In this document: in pieces, positions 1-9,600 of the stretch | Numbering within the stretch: position 1 is the first letter of the stretch | Layout of the letters: the number at the start of each line of letters is the position of its first letter | DNA from: Agromyces subbeticus DSM 16689 | GTDB lineage: Bacteria > Actinomycetota > Actinomycetes > Actinomycetales > Microbacteriaceae | NCBI RefSeq assembly: GCF_000421565.1 | Contig: NZ_ATXG01000003.1 | Coordinates: forward strand, 124,001-188,000 | Direction: 5' to 3' | Length of the DNA stretch: 64,000 nucleotides | Notes under the pieces: generated by a model | Told to the model about the DNA's origin: nothing | Databases searched by the model: none | What the model saw: only the letters and a program-made list of their open reading frames with translations | Made by a program: the position numbers and the translations under genes

Positions 1-1568
1 TTGACGTCGAGGTTCGCCGGGATGTCGGCCCAGCCGCCCAGCCCGTCGGTGCCGTAGGTGTAGTCGACGGCGCTGTCGGCGCCATCGAGGTCGATCTTCA
101 CGGTCGGGGCGAGCGTGCCGCCGCGCACGAAGTCATCGTGCGTGCCGATCGTGTCGATGAACGACTGCACCAGTCCGCCGGGCATCACGTAGTGCGAGTA
201 CGCCTGGAAGTGACCCGGGTGCTGGTTGTAGTCGGGAGCGAACGGCTGACCGCCGGCGAAGTTGAGGTTCGTCGGGTTGCCGAGCGCGAGGCCCGATCCG
301 CCGTTCAGCGGCTGGAAGTCGCTGCGGATGCCGTCGCCGACGAAGCCGTAGACGCCCTCGGGGCCGTCGATGCCGTTCGCGAACGTGCCGCGGTGGCTGA
401 TGGTGAAGAGGTAGGCCTTGCCGTCTTCGAAGACGAACTGCGGGCGCTCGGTCTGGTCGGTGACGCAGTTGGCCGACAGGATCGGCGGCAGGAACTCCCA
501 CTCGGTGAGCTCGTCGTTCTTCGCCTTCGCGAGGCCGATGTTGCCGATCTGGTAGGTCGCACCCGAGGCGTTGACCGCGTCGACCGTCTCGGCGTAGGGG
601 TCGCCCTCACGGTAGCCGAGGTCCTCCTCGGTGCACTGTGCGGACTCGCGCGGCATGGCCGAGTTGCCCTCGAACACCATGTAGGTCTCGCCGGGGTGCG
701 CCGGGTCCTCGAAGGTGAACGGGTCGCGGAAGTTGAAGAACTCGTTCTGCGCACCGGTCTGGTAGTACGTGCCATCGGCCTCGAGCAAGCTCGTGACCTT
801 GTTGAAGCCCGTGAGCTTCACGCCCTGCTTGTTGGCGTGCACGTGCCCGACGCTCAGTGCGATGCGCGGGTCGTAGGGCTTGATGTTGTTGCCGGCTGCG
901 TCACGGTAGAACGCGACATCCGTGAAGAAGAGCTTGATCTCGCCGCCCTTCATGATGCGCGCGGAACCCGACCACTGGGTCTGGTGGCTGTACGACTGGT
1001 CCTCGAAGATCTGGCCGGTCACGCCCTCGTCGAAGACGAGGCCGCCGTAGGTCCAGCCGCCGTTCTCCGGCCGCTCATCGGCCGAGAGGCCGGCCGGGCG
1101 GAAGAAGTAGCCGATCTTCGCGAAGACGTGCCGGTCGTCGAAGCCGAGGCTGCGGTCGGCGACGAGCGAGAAGATGATCTCCTGGCCGTTGACGCTGTAC
1201 TGGTTGCCGGCCTCGTCGGTGAGCGGCCAGGTGTCCCACACCCAGACCTCGCCGTTCGACATGTCGGGGAAGTCCTGCGGCACCGTCGGCATGGTGAGTG
1301 CGGTCGGCATCGAGTTCTCCCGCGAAGGCGCGCCCGGGTCGGAGAGGCGCTTCAGCTGACGGGCGTCGGCGCGGGTCCACTTCGCGGTGAAGTCGTCTTC
1401 TGGCGCGTAGGCCTCTTGCGTGTGCAGGGTCGGCTCGGGGCCGGGCTGCAGGTCGTCGGGTGCGGCGACCGCTCCCGCCGTGCCCGTGAAGAGGGTCGCG
1501 ACCAGGGCGCCGGCCGCGGCCATTGCTCCGATGAGTGGGCGCTTGATACGCCCCGGTGATGTTGACAT
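1..1568 (-). CDS. Levansucrase-family enzyme (GH68), C terminus beyond the window edge
   Basis: Secreted glycoside hydrolase family 68 enzyme, expected to split sucrose and transfer fructose into levan. 522 residues are visible, reading off the left edge with no stop. A signal peptide spans about residues 1-36 and probably ends at AVAA. The three acidic residues of the family are in place: Asp112 in VWVWDTW (nucleophile), Asp282 in RDPF (transition-state stabiliser) and Glu374 in TERPQF (acid/base). The ATG at 1568 has an AGG element about ten bases upstream and lies below a consensus-like promoter. The neighbouring divergent GH32 gene suggests a make-and-degrade fructan pair. Inulosucrase or a plain fructosyltransferase in the same family cannot be excluded without the C terminus. 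Confidence 0.93.
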   Translation of the reverse strand, partial: MSTSPGRIKRPLIGAMAAAGALVATLFTGTAGAVAAPDDLQPGPEPTLHTQEAYAPEDDFTAKWTRADARQLKRLSDPGAPSRENSMPTALTMPTVPQDFPDMSNGEVWVWDTWPLTDEAGNQYSVNGQEIIFSLVADRSLGFDDRHVFAKIGYFFRPAGLSADERPENGGWTYGGLVFDEGVTGQIFEDQSYSHQTQWSGSARIMKGGEIKLFFTDVAFYRDAAGNNIKPYDPRIALSVGHVHANKQGVKLTGFNKVTSLLEADGTYYQTGAQNEFFNFRDPFTFEDPAHPGETYMVFEGNSAMPRESAQCTEEDLGYREGDPYAETVDAVNASGATYQIGNIGLAKAKNDELTEWEFLPPILSANCVTDQTERPQFVFEDGKAYLFTISHRGTFANGIDGPEGVYGFVGDGIRSDFQPLNGGSGLALGNPTNLNFAGGQPFAPDYNQHPGHFQAYSHYVMPGGLVQSFIDTIGTHDDFVRGGTLAPTVKIDLDGADSAVDYTYGTDGLGGWADIPANLDV

Positions 1569-1635
1569 GTTCGTCGCCTTTCGTGGATGAAGGTACTTCC
1601 TCGAATCCGCGACGCTTGTGCTCCCCCAGCACTGG

Positions 1636-1665
1636 AACCTATGGGAAAACTGACAACGTTGTCAA
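1636..1665 (-). promoter_or_regulatory. Promoter of the GH68 gene with a LacI-type palindrome over the -35
   Basis: On the minus strand TTGACA (1665-1660) and TAGGTT (1641-1636) are separated by 18 bases. The perfect 14-bp palindrome TGACAACGTTGTCA (1651-1664) covers most of the -35 and the start of the spacer, the position of a repressor operator. Its central CG and symmetry are typical of LacI-family sites. Which LacI protein binds is unknown; the regulator at 10199-11281 is the nearer candidate. Confidence 0.7.
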
Positions 1666-1771
1666 GTCGTGGACAATATCTTCGAAATGAATGTCTTCGC
1701 ATGCGAATTGGCTGATCAGCAGGCTGGCGCGGATGGTCGCGCGTTCATGGCCGCGATCGGCGCGCCGATGT

Positions 1772-1800
1772 TTGCAAATCGATTTGGAAGCGGTTAGCGT
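1772..1800 (+). promoter_or_regulatory. Promoter of the GH32 gene with an overlapping palindrome
   Basis: TTGCAA (1772-1777) and TAGCGT (1795-1800) are 17 bases apart. A perfect 12-bp palindrome CAAATCGATTTG lies at 1775-1786, over the end of the -35 and the spacer. It differs from the palindrome at the divergent GH68 promoter, so the two genes may answer to different regulators. The predicted transcription start near 1807 excludes translation starts upstream of it. Confidence 0.55.
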
Positions 1801-1934
1801 TGCCGACGATTCCTCGAGTGGCGCTTGCGCTCCTCCCCACAGACACAGCTGCGAAGGTGCATCGCCGGTTCCGACGACCACCCCGCGACAGCGGATCTGA
1901 CGGCCCGGCGGTGCACGAACCACGACGGAGGATC

Positions 1935-3677
1935 ATGAACCGCACACACCAGCGTGACGCGCCGGACGGCGCGGCGACGCGCGTGCGCTCGGGCCGATGG
2001 CGTCGGCCCGGCGGCTCGACGCGCGTCGTCATCACGATCATCGCCATCGCCACGGTCGTCGCGGCAATCGTCGCCGGCGTCGGCATCGCAATCCTGCTCG
2101 CACCGGGCAGCCGCGCGCCGGAACAACCGGATGCCGCCACCCGGGCCCCGACCGCCGCGCCCGACTACACCCGACCGGCCGAGTGGTCGCCCTACCGCCC
2201 GGCCGTGCACCTCACGCCGGCCGAGCGCTGGATGAACGACCCGCAACGGCCGATCTGGCTCGACGGCCGCTGGCACTACTACTACCTCTACAACGCCGAC
2301 TACCCCGAGGGGAACGGCACCGAGTGGTACCACGCGACCTCGACCGACCTCGTGCACTGGCGCGACGAGGGCGTCGCGATCGACAAGTACGAGAACGGGC
2401 TCGGCGACATCGAGACCGGCAGCGCAGTGATCGACACGGAGAACACCGCAGGCTTCGGCGCGGGCGCCGTGATCGCGATGCTCACGCAGCAGCACGAGGG
2501 CGTGCAGCGGCAGTCGCTCTTCGTGTCGACCGACGGCGGCTCCCGGTTCGAGCCGTACGACGGCAACCCCGTGATGGACAACCCCGGCAAGACGCACTGG
2601 CGCGACCCGAAGATCGTGTGGGACGACGCGCGCGGCGAATGGCTCATGGTGCTCGCCGAAGGCCACCGCATCGGCTTCTACACCTCACCCGATCTGAAGT
2701 CATGGACCTATCGCTCGGCGTTCGAGCGTGACGACCTCGGCGTGCTCGAATGCCCCGACCTGTTCCGGATGTCGCTCGATGGCGACCCCGCGAAGACGAC
2801 CTGGGTGCTCGCCGCCGGGGTCAACGGCACCGAGCACGGCATGTCGACCGGTACCGCGTATTGGACCGGGGCGTGGGATGGCGAGAGGTTCACCGTCGAC
2901 GGCGACGGCGACGGTGCAGCCCCGCCGTCGTGGCTCGACCGGGGCGCCGACTTCTATGCGACCGTGACATGGGAGGACCCGCGCCTGCCCGAGGCGGAGC
3001 GCCTCGCGTCGCGCTACTCGATCGGCTGGCTCAACAACTGGGCGTACGCCGGCGAGCTGCCCACCGACGACTGGCACGGCGGCACCGATTCGGTCGTGCG
3101 CGAGCTGGCACTCCGCAGCGTCGACGGGCGGCCGACGCTCGTCTCGACTCCGGTGGCGGCGCTCGCCTCGCTCGAGGGAGATGCCGAGCTCGTCGAGCAC
3201 CTGCGGGTGTCGGATGCCTCGAGCACTCCGCTCCCCCAGCCCGACTCCGACGCCTATCGCCTCCGCGTCGAGGTCGCTGCCGACCCCGGTGACCCGGCCT
3301 CGGAGGTGCGGTTCCGCATCAAGGAGGGCGACGGCGCGTTCGCGACCGTCGGCGTCGACTTCGAGGCCGGCACCGTGTTCGTCGCGCGTGACGCCGACGC
3401 CGTGGCGGCCTCGATGCCGCCCGTCTACCGGGACGTGCGCACCGCACCGGCACCAGCTCGAGACGGGGTAGTGACCCTCGACCTCGTCGTCGACACGGGC
3501 TCGGTCGAGGTCTTCGCGAACGACGGCGAAGCGGTGCTCTCGAACGTCGTCTTCGGGGCGCCCGGTGCGAACGGCCTCTCGGTGGAATCCGTCGGCGGGG
3601 CGACGGAACTGCGCTCGATGCGACTCGCGCCGCTCGCGGTGGCAGCGGTCGAGCGGGCGACCGGAGTTCGCGGTTGA
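1935..3677 (+). CDS. Membrane-anchored GH32 fructosidase (levanase/fructanase type)
   Basis: Glycoside hydrolase family 32 enzyme of 580 residues, expected to release fructose from levan, inulin or sucrose outside the cell. A hydrophobic segment at about residues 31-55 is a signal anchor or signal peptide. Catalytic landmarks are Asp102 in WMNDP (nucleophile), Asp224 in WRDPK and Glu272 in ECPD (acid/base). The C-terminal 150 or so residues form the beta-sandwich module of the family, with a GSVEVF motif. I start at the ATG at 1935, which has GGAGG just upstream; an in-frame ATG at 1800 would lie above the predicted transcription start. Divergent from the GH68 gene, so synthesis and use of fructan are probably paired. 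Confidence 0.93.
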   Translation: MNRTHQRDAPDGAATRVRSGRWRRPGGSTRVVITIIAIATVVAAIVAGVGIAILLAPGSRAPEQPDAATRAPTAAPDYTRPAEWSPYRPAVHLTPAERWMNDPQRPIWLDGRWHYYYLYNADYPEGNGTEWYHATSTDLVHWRDEGVAIDKYENGLGDIETGSAVIDTENTAGFGAGAVIAMLTQQHEGVQRQSLFVSTDGGSRFEPYDGNPVMDNPGKTHWRDPKIVWDDARGEWLMVLAEGHRIGFYTSPDLKSWTYRSAFERDDLGVLECPDLFRMSLDGDPAKTTWVLAAGVNGTEHGMSTGTAYWTGAWDGERFTVDGDGDGAAPPSWLDRGADFYATVTWEDPRLPEAERLASRYSIGWLNNWAYAGELPTDDWHGGTDSVVRELALRSVDGRPTLVSTPVAALASLEGDAELVEHLRVSDASSTPLPQPDSDAYRLRVEVAADPGDPASEVRFRIKEGDGAFATVGVDFEAGTVFVARDADAVAASMPPVYRDVRTAPAPARDGVVTLDLVVDTGSVEVFANDGEAVLSNVVFGAPGANGLSVESVGGATELRSMRLAPLAVAAVERATGVRG

Positions 3678-3932
3678 CGCGAGGAAGCAGCTCGAACGCA
3701 TACTCCGAGATTCGGTGTCGTTCGCATCGGTTCGTAGGATCTGGGCAGCCAGCGTTCGCGCAGAGTCTTGGTCGCCGCCTCGATTGAGTCCGCCGCACCA
3801 TTCAGCAACCGGACCTTCCACCACACTTCGGGTAACGTGGCCTTCAATCTGGTGCGACCGGGGGTCATGCTGGGCTGAAGAGGTGTTCGGGACTGCGCAA
3901 CCCACACCTTGCACCGAGGCATTTGGGGACCC

Positions 3933-6554
3933 ATGCGCAAATGGCATTCTTCGTTCGACCGCACCGTCGCGTCGAGCGGCACGATCGCAGACGCTCCGCG
4001 CATCCCATCAGGTCTGCTCGAGCGGCCGAGGCTGTATGCGCTGCTCGACTCGGATGCACCGTTGACGGTCGTGCGAGGTGTCGGTGGTTCGGGCAAGACG
4101 GTGCTGCTGCGACAGTGGGCCGGCCGCTCGGAACGGCGCGTGATCTGGGTTGACATCGAGCCGCAATCGTCCACGCCCGAAGGATTCGCGGTCGCAGTGC
4201 TCCAGCGGCTCGCGCGGGGCGGGCTGCTCCCTGCTGCCCGTGCGCACGCCGCGGTCGACACAGCGCAGACGGGCGATGGACCCGGCGTTTCGCTCGACGG
4301 CGCGCTCTCGGACATGCACGCGCCACCCGTGATCATCATCGACAAGGCATCAGTAGCGGACGAGTCGACGCTCCGAAGCATCATCGAGCTTCTGCTGCGG
4401 CATCCCTCGCTACGGGTCATCGCCGCCGCGAACCAGACGACCCAGCTCGACGAACCCGGCCTCGCATTCGTGATCGATCGGGCCGTGGTCTCACCGATCG
4501 ACCTCATGTTCACTCAGCAGGAAATCCGAGCGACGCTGCACATCAGCCCTGCGATGGCCGAAGAAGTGCATCAGCTGTCCGGCGGTCTCCCCGTCGTCGT
4601 TCACGCTCTGGCTGCCCGGGCGAACACGGGTCTCCCGCGTGCCGAGCTACTGGCAGTGGCTGCCGACTCCGTCGAGGCCTTCATGCGAGCTCGGATCACC
4701 GGGGCCGGATACGACCCGCGCATCATCGACGCGCTGACCCGCATGAGTCTCGCCGACGAGCTGACCATCGAACTCGCTCACGACCTCACCGCGGACGACA
4801 ACGCTCGAAGCATCCTCGACGCCGCAGCGGACTACGGATTCGGTGAATGGTCGGAGCAAGGCGCCCGCCGGTTCACCTTCATCCCACTCGCGAGGGAACT
4901 GCTGCGACGTGAGCTCAAGGCCCGATTCCCCGAGGAGTTGCCTCGGCTGAACGCGGCGCTCGTGAATTGGCGCATGCAGAACGGCATGGCGATAGCGGCT
5001 CTCGAATCCGCAGTGGCCGGTGACGACCTGACTCTCGCGACCCATGTCGTGAAGTCCACCTGGTTCACCCTGCTGCGACAGCACGGGACACAGGTTCGCG
5101 GCATCCTCGGCACGGTGCCCCTCGAGCGGCTCCGCGCGTACCCGCTGCTCGTCATGCTGCTGGCGATCTGCCACAACGCCGTCGGTGTGCGCCGGATGCG
5201 CGGACTGCAGTTGTTCGCCCTCGCCGCGTCGGCGACGAAGACGACGAACGGCGCACTCTCCCAGAGCGACCGCGTGTTCCTCTGCGCCGCCGAGAGCTCC
5301 GCCCTGCGGGTGCTTGGTTTCCATGCACGCGCCATCCCGCCAGCCCAGCGTGCACTCAAAGCCGCCGAACGGCTCTCGCCCGAAGAGACCGGCCAATACC
5401 GCGAGCAACTGCCCCTCATCTACGCACAACTCGGCATCACCTTCTACTACGGCAACGAAGTCAGCCTCGCCCTCGAAATCTTCAGCATGGGACTCGCACT
5501 CGCGGAAAGCGATCATCGTGAGTCGGGGTTCAGTTGCGTCGCGATGCTCGCCGGCATCCACGCGTTGAACGGCGACATCCCCGAAGCCCGTCAATCCGTC
5601 GAATTCGTTCGCGCCCGGGATTGGCCAACCGTGCTGGTCGACGGCTATCAAGGCACTTTCTACCGAGTCGCCGAGGCGGTGATCGCCCTCGAGGGACTCG
5701 ATGTGGAATCGGCCAAACGTCACGTTCGGGTGTTCGCACCTCACCGCGCGACGAGTGAGCATTGGCTCGTCATGGCGCGTGTCGAGGCGATGGTCGCGTT
5801 GCAGGCAGGAGAAGCGGCGACCGGGCTCGAAAAGCTGGACTCGAGCGTCGCCGAACACGGCCGCGCCGGGCATACGCCGAGGGCACGCCGGGCGCTCAGC
5901 ACAGTTCGCATGCTCTTGCACCTCGCACTCGGCAACCCTGACGCGGCACGAGAAGTGCTGCACCGGGATGCAACGGAAGCCAATGCGCGCTCGATGGTGG
6001 ACCATGCACGGCTCGCGCTCGTCACCGGTCGACCAGGTGACGCGCTCCGAGCGGCCCGCGAAGCCGCTCGATTCGCGCCTTCATCGCGAGTGACCACTGA
6101 AGCGGCAGTACTCGAGGCGGTCGCCCTGCTCCGAACCGTCGATGAAACGCATGCCAAGAACGCGATCGAACGTGCCTCGGCGCTTCTCGGCGGCCGTGGC
6201 CAGCTGCTCCCGCTCACTCTGATCCCCGCGGATGACCGCGAGCGTCTCACTGCGCTCATCGCTGCACCATCGGTGTCGCCACAGCTGACCTCCGTCATCC
6301 AGGGCGGCGACGCCGCACCCATCCTCACCCCACGCGAGCGACTCGTGCTTCGCGCCCTCACTCGCTCGGCAAGCAGCAGCGTGATCGCCGCAGAACTGTC
6401 GGTGTCAACGAACACCGTGAAGACGCAACTGAAGAGCCTGTACCGCAAACTCGGTGCGTCCAACCGCAAGCAGGCGATCACCATCGCGATCGCACGACAC
6501 CTACTACCGCCCTACCCGGAGACTCCGGGGACACGCAGGGACGCCGACCGATGA
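3933..6554 (+). CDS. Large ATP-binding LuxR-family regulator (MalT/LAL type)
   Basis: 873-residue transcription regulator with an STAND-type NTPase in front and a LuxR helix-turn-helix at the end. Walker A is GVGGSGKT (Lys55). The middle is alpha-helical and repeat-like, as in MalT-type TPR arms. The C-terminal 70 residues begin LTPRERLVLRAL and contain the recognition-helix region VSTNTVKTQLKSLYRKLG. I chose the ATG at 3933; a TTG eight codons earlier is also open. The gene lies 145 bases upstream of the DUF11 surface protein on the same strand, so it may control it. The ligand is unknown. The gene lacks the CGGATGCC octamer frequent elsewhere in the window, which hints at a different history. 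Confidence 0.88.
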   Translation: MRKWHSSFDRTVASSGTIADAPRIPSGLLERPRLYALLDSDAPLTVVRGVGGSGKTVLLRQWAGRSERRVIWVDIEPQSSTPEGFAVAVLQRLARGGLLPAARAHAAVDTAQTGDGPGVSLDGALSDMHAPPVIIIDKASVADESTLRSIIELLLRHPSLRVIAAANQTTQLDEPGLAFVIDRAVVSPIDLMFTQQEIRATLHISPAMAEEVHQLSGGLPVVVHALAARANTGLPRAELLAVAADSVEAFMRARITGAGYDPRIIDALTRMSLADELTIELAHDLTADDNARSILDAAADYGFGEWSEQGARRFTFIPLARELLRRELKARFPEELPRLNAALVNWRMQNGMAIAALESAVAGDDLTLATHVVKSTWFTLLRQHGTQVRGILGTVPLERLRAYPLLVMLLAICHNAVGVRRMRGLQLFALAASATKTTNGALSQSDRVFLCAAESSALRVLGFHARAIPPAQRALKAAERLSPEETGQYREQLPLIYAQLGITFYYGNEVSLALEIFSMGLALAESDHRESGFSCVAMLAGIHALNGDIPEARQSVEFVRARDWPTVLVDGYQGTFYRVAEAVIALEGLDVESAKRHVRVFAPHRATSEHWLVMARVEAMVALQAGEAATGLEKLDSSVAEHGRAGHTPRARRALSTVRMLLHLALGNPDAAREVLHRDATEANARSMVDHARLALVTGRPGDALRAAREAARFAPSSRVTTEAAVLEAVALLRTVDETHAKNAIERASALLGGRGQLLPLTLIPADDRERLTALIAAPSVSPQLTSVIQGGDAAPILTPRERLVLRALTRSASSSVIAAELSVSTNTVKTQLKSLYRKLGASNRKQAITIAIARHLLPPYPETPGTRRDADR

Positions 6555-6670
6555 CGCATCTGTGCCGGAGGCGCAAGCGCCCCGATACCGAGTGCTTGGC
6601 AAGGCGAGGGGCTCGAATTCACCCTCGACTTCACCCCCAAAAGCATGCGAAGCAACTTTCGTGAGATGCT

Positions 6671-6693
6671 TGCCCCCCATTCCTTGGGGGGCA
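6671..6693 (+). promoter_or_regulatory. Perfect hairpin covering the probable ribosome-binding region
   Basis: TGCCCCCC (6671-6678) and GGGGGGCA (6686-6693) pair perfectly over 8 bp around a 7-base loop. The right arm ends six bases before the GTG start at 6700 and is the only purine-rich stretch there, so it would serve as the ribosome-binding region and be hidden when the stem forms. No U-tract follows, so it is unlikely to be a terminator. It could also be a DNA operator. Confidence 0.55.
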
Positions 6694-6699
6694 TCAACG

Positions 6700-9600
6700 G
6701 TGACGAACGGTAGACACGCGCGCACGCACACGATTCGGAGGACCGCTGCGGCGGTCCTCGCGGCTGTCATGGCCTTGGGGCTGGCGGTGGCTGGCGCAAC
6801 GAGTGCACAGGCGACCACCAACTACCCGGGCAGTCGCCTGATGCTCGACCAGACGTTCTACGTCTACGTGGAGGCGGGTGAAGTTCCGTATTACAACTTC
6901 ACCCAATTCGCCGGCGATCCGAATCAGGCGGCGGATTTCACCATCACAGACCCGACCGGCGTGGTGCAGCAGACCTGCCACTTCAACGCGGGCTCGCCGA
7001 ACGGCTCCGCGTGTGTAGCGACGGGGCTCGCCTCGATTCCGGGGGTGTGGGCGATCAAGTACGAGGACAACGAGATCGTCGCAAACACCACGAACTGGAA
7101 CTGGAACTGGGAGGTCGAAGCGCGTACCGCCGCAAACGTTGAGATTCCAGGACGGACCTGGGTCGAGCGGTACGGGCAGAACCAGGCCGGCGCAACCAAC
7201 CAGTCGCTGTGGATCGCCACCCCTGAGGGCTACCTGTACGGAGTGCTCCTCGTCGCATACAACGGCCTCGGATCGTACTTCGAGTCCAACGGCTTCGGAC
7301 TGGTCGACGCCGGCACCTGCACCCCGATCTACAAGTCGGTCGAGGGCACAGTGTTCGGTGCCAACGGGGTATTCATCGACCCGCGCTACGACTACAGCGA
7401 CGCGTGCGGCGACGCCTACAAGATCTTCCTCGACGCTCCTGCTGCCGACTTGCCAGCGAACGCTCCATCAGCTCAAGGCATGGAATGGATCCGACCAACG
7501 GCCATCGCACCGGCCGCAACGAATCTCACGTTGATCCCGAACAGCCCGTTCACACGCGCCGGGCAGATCGAGTTCGACCTCGCCGGCGTCAACGGCGGAT
7601 ACTCGATCGAGATCGACGCCGACAACAACGGTTCCTACGACGACGCAGCCGACCGCACAATCCCGTGGGGCAGCCCTCCCGGGCACATCACCGTCCCGTT
7701 CGACGGTCTCGACGGCGCCGGCCAGCCCATGGACGTGTGCGCACCATTCTCCACGCGAGTCGTCGTCGACCGCGTCGGTGAAATGCACCTCGTCCTCCAG
7801 GACGTGGAGCGTCTCGGCAACGTCAACAGCGCCTCCGGAATTCGGGTGACCGGACTCACCCCGGGTGTGACGGCACCGAACCCCAAGGTCTACTGGGACG
7901 ACCGCGATCTCGCACCTCGAGGGACGCAGGCCGTGTTGCCATACGCCGACGGCCGAAGCGGAGTAGATACTTCCACGCTGACCTCCGGCTTCGGAACACA
8001 CGGCTGGCCGCAGCCGTGGGGGGACCTGCGCTCGATCGAGAACTGGACCTACTACGAAGCACAAGCCGGCGACGAGACCCGCATCGAAGCCGCATGCGCG
8101 CCCGGACTCAGCATCGACAAGGAATCCGAACTCAACGACACCAACGCCAACGGCGCTGCCGATGTCGGCGAAACGATCGACTACACGTTCCTGGTGCGCA
8201 ACACCGGCAACGCCCCGCTCACCGACGTGACCGTCGACGATTCTCTCGTCGCGGGCGTCACTCCGGAACCCGTCGACTTGCCGGTATTCGGCGAGCAGCT
8301 GTTCACGTCCACGCCATATGTCGTGACGCAGGCTGATGTCGATGCCGGCGGCGTAACGAATATCGCCACTGCTATCGGTCTGGGTCCTGACGAAGACCCG
8401 GTGGTCTCTGAAGAGGACACCGAGTTCGTTCCGACGCCTCCTCGAGAGCCGGCAATCACGCTGGACAAGCAAGCCGAACTCAACGACACGAACGGCAATG
8501 GCGTCGCCGACCTCGGCGAGACCATCGACTACACCTTCACTGTCGAAAACACCGGAAACGTCACGGTCACTGACGCCACGATCGTCGATGACCTGGTCTC
8601 CGGTATCAGCGCATCCGTCACCCTCGCTCCGGGAGAGACGAACGTGTTCACGGCCGACCCGTACGTGGTCACGCAAGCCGACCTCAACACCGGCTCAGTG
8701 AACAACTCGGCCATCGCCGACGCGGTAAGCCCTATCGGGCCCGTGGAATCCAACACCGACACCACCAAGGTTCTTACCCCGGTGCCGGATCCGCTCCTGA
8801 CCCTGGAGAAGTCCGGGGAAATCACCATCGATGTCAACGGCAACGGCCTGGCCGACGTCGGTGACACGGTTCACTACTTCTTCGTCACTCACAACGAGGG
8901 AACGGTCGACCTCACCGGAGTGACGATCAACGACCCGAAGGTCGGCACCACAACGCCGGCGTCAATCGACGTGGAAGCGAACACCAACGCGTTCTTCGAA
9001 GCCGACTACGTGACCACTCAGGCCGACGTGGACGCAGGCGCCCTGCTCAACACGGCAACAGCAAGCGGCATCTACCTCTCCGTCGACGGCCCGGTAGATG
9101 TCGTTTCGGGTCCGGCCAATGCGGTCATTCCGACGCCAGAGCTCGCACCATCCCTCTCCATCGAGAAGGATGGAGCGCTCGACGACACCAACACGAATGG
9201 CGTGGCGGATGTCGGCGAGACGATCACGTACACGTTCGAAGTCACGAACAACGGCAACACGACCCTCCTCGGCGTGAACGTCATCGACGATCGAGTCGCC
9301 AGCGTGCTCCCGGCGGGAACCGATCTCCTGCCAACTGCGACAGCGACCTTTACAGCCTCGCCATACACCGTGACCCAAGCCGACGTCGATGCGGGTGAGG
9401 TTCTCAACACCGCCTTTGCTCGCGGTCACGTGCCGAACGGCACCGAGGTCTTCTCCTCGGTTGACGAGCACGTCGAGGACGTCGTTGCTGCCGACCCGTC
9501 ACTCGCGATCAACAAGACCGCCGAACTCGACGATACGAACAACAACGGCACCGCCGACGCCGGAGAAACGATCGTGTACACGTTCGGGGTACAGAACACG

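Noticed and set aside
3678-3932. Promoter for the LuxR gene (TTCGGT, 18 bases, TAGGAT at 3711-3740)
   Set aside because: Match is modest and would give a leader near 190 bases; not strong enough to list as a feature.
4647-6005. Long open frame (about 450 codons) opposite the LuxR gene
   Set aside because: Antisense frame typical of high-GC DNA: low-complexity composition, no domain, no ribosome site, and the plus-strand protein is clearly real.
6454-6699. Upstream extension of the surface-protein frame
   Set aside because: It overlaps the end of the LuxR gene, has no ribosome site, and would bury the signal peptide.
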